Positions 5,663 through 6,386 of a stretch of 6,386 nucleotides of DNA are shown piece by piece. This DNA comes from DASWUZ01 sp036401395. Lineage in GTDB: Bacteria > Acidobacteriota > Terriglobia > Terriglobales > Acidobacteriaceae. Both the position numbers and the translations under genes were made by a program. The notes beneath the pieces were generated by a model, which did no database searches, was not told where the DNA came from, and saw only the letters and a list, made by a program, of their open reading frames with translations. The stretch spans positions 1-6,386 of the forward strand of contig DASWUZ010000359.1 in the NCBI GenBank assembly GCA_036401395.1, read 5' to 3'. How positions within the stretch are numbered: the first letter of the stretch is position 1; the number at the start of each line of letters is the position of its first letter.

Positions 5663-6386
5663 CTAAGCGGTGATGGCCACCAGAGTCCCATCGGAATCGA
5701 CGACGCCCCAGGCCATGCGAGGGGTGTTGTGGGCGACACCTAATTGACCGTTGGGGGCGAGGAGGATGATGCCTCCGTGGCCGGCTAGGCGGGCGTGCAG
5801 GTAGGCGATGGAGTTGGCTGCGGCTTGTTGGGGCGCGGCTCCTGCGAGGACGCGGTCGACGGCCCACTTGCCCAGCACCAGCTTCATGATCGGCTCGCCC
5901 CAGCCGGTGAGCGAAACCGCAGCGCTGTCGTTGTCCGCGTAGCAACCGCAGCCAATCAGCGACGAATCTCCGACCCGCCCCGGAGCCTTGCCCAGCGTCC
6001 CTCCTGTCGAGGTTCCGGCCGCAATATTTCCCGCCGAATCGAGCGCCACCGCCCCCACTGTGTCATGCGACTGGAGATGTAGTGCCCGATCGGCGTGGTC
6101 CCGGTCCGAATCCGCGTTGCCCAAGGCCCCCGAACCACGATGGGCCGTCTCCGGCGACTTATCATCTCCTGCAAAAGTAAGGTCAGGAAACCCGGCCCGC
6201 TCGCGCTCTAAAAACCAGGCTAGCCGCTGCCGCTCCCGATCAAGGACCAGCTCCGAATTATCAATCAACCCAACCCCATGTGCCGCTGCAAACTCCTCCG
6301 CCCCGGCCCCCACAAAATACACATGAGCGCTTTCATCCATCACCAGCCGCGCCGCCTCAATCGGGTTGCGAATCCGCTCCACGCAA
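5663..6386 (-). CDS. Isoaspartyl peptidase / plant-type L-asparaginase, C-terminal part (5' end beyond the window)
   Basis: This Ntn-hydrolase cleaves isoaspartyl dipeptides and L-asparagine after self-cleavage into alpha and beta subunits. Numbering from the GTG at 6380-6382 (internal, not the true start), the beta subunit begins at Thr108 in HDTVGAVALD, the catalytic nucleophile (E. coli IaaA Thr179). The other active-site residues fall at exactly the expected spacing: Thr126 in TSTGGT, Arg136 and Asp139 in PGRVGD, and Thr159-Gly160 in SLTGWGE, corresponding to Thr197, Arg207, Asp210, Thr230 and Gly231. The alpha part shows RNPIEAARLVMDESAHVYFVGAGAEEFA. A polar, poorly conserved linker (about 70-106) precedes the cleavage site, as is normal. 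The residue before Thr108 is Asp, where E. coli has Gly. The frame stays open to the right edge; roughly the first 80-90 residues are missing. The product is probably cytoplasmic, but a signal peptide cannot be excluded without the N-terminus. maf follows on the same strand and could be cotranscribed. Confidence 0.95.
   Translation of the reverse strand, partial: CVERIRNPIEAARLVMDESAHVYFVGAGAEEFAAAHGVGLIDNSELVLDRERQRLAWFLERERAGFPDLTFAGDDKSPETAHRGSGALGNADSDRDHADRALHLQSHDTVGAVALDSAGNIAAGTSTGGTLGKAPGRVGDSSLIGCGCYADNDSAAVSLTGWGEPIMKLVLGKWAVDRVLAGAAPQQAAANSIAYLHARLAGHGGIILLAPNGQLGVAHNTPRMAWGVVDSDGTLVAITA

Noticed and set aside
5577..5945. 122-codon minus-strand frame overlapping the end of the asparaginase gene
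   Set aside because: It is an out-of-frame reading of the asparaginase coding region plus the intergenic gap, and very Arg/Pro-rich. The asparaginase frame contains every active-site residue.
5988..6326. 112-codon plus-strand frame opposite the asparaginase gene
   Set aside because: It is antisense to conserved asparaginase sequence, with a Ser/Pro/Arg-rich product of shadow-frame type.

Overview
The window is a moderately GC-rich (roughly 58% by eye) stretch of bacterial chromosome with mostly ordinary housekeeping or accessory genes. Intergenic gaps are short, most starts lack a Shine-Dalgarno sequence, and a small coiled-coil membrane protein starting MLDTQMLHDVG is present. These suggest a soil bacterium, possibly of the Acidobacteriota, but that is a weak inference from memory. 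I see no rRNA, tRNA, CRISPR array, complete insertion sequence or phage gene.

Layout, left to right. The left edge carries the first 108 codons of an unrecognised integral membrane protein on the minus strand (2-325). A 96-bp divergent promoter region separates it from ppc (422-3259, plus), a complete 945-residue phosphoenolpyruvate carboxylase with all catalytic residues and all four aspartate-inhibition residues known from the E. coli enzyme. Next, on the minus strand, is a 91-residue protein with one membrane segment and four clean coiled-coil heptads (3300-3575). Upstream of it lies a decayed gene for an HI0933/YhiN(BaiN)-type flavoprotein (3645-4179, minus). It survives as three fragments in three reading frames, with an internal deletion and no C-terminal half. 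Divergent from it is a DUF5946 gene (4243-4710, plus). Its stop codon appears to replace a conserved Trp codon, because family-like sequence continues in frame behind it. The right side holds a Maf-type nucleotide pyrophosphatase (4789-5463, minus) and, 199 bp upstream on the same strand, the 3' part of an isoaspartyl peptidase/plant-type L-asparaginase (5663 to the window end).

The genes do not form an obvious pathway. ppc supplies oxaloacetate, Maf hydrolyses non-canonical or surplus NTPs, and the asparaginase recycles isoaspartyl peptides and asparagine. Only maf and the asparaginase gene could share a transcript. The block 3300-4755 looks like a region of gene decay and rearrangement between two stable housekeeping segments.

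The signals most worth checking are the apparent TGG-to-TGA change ending the DUF5946 gene, the three-frame flavoprotein remnant joined to the coiled-coil gene, and a recurring -10-like hexamer 8-9 nt before start codons, which would mean leaderless or near-leaderless mRNAs. I found no convincing evidence of a novel multi-gene system.
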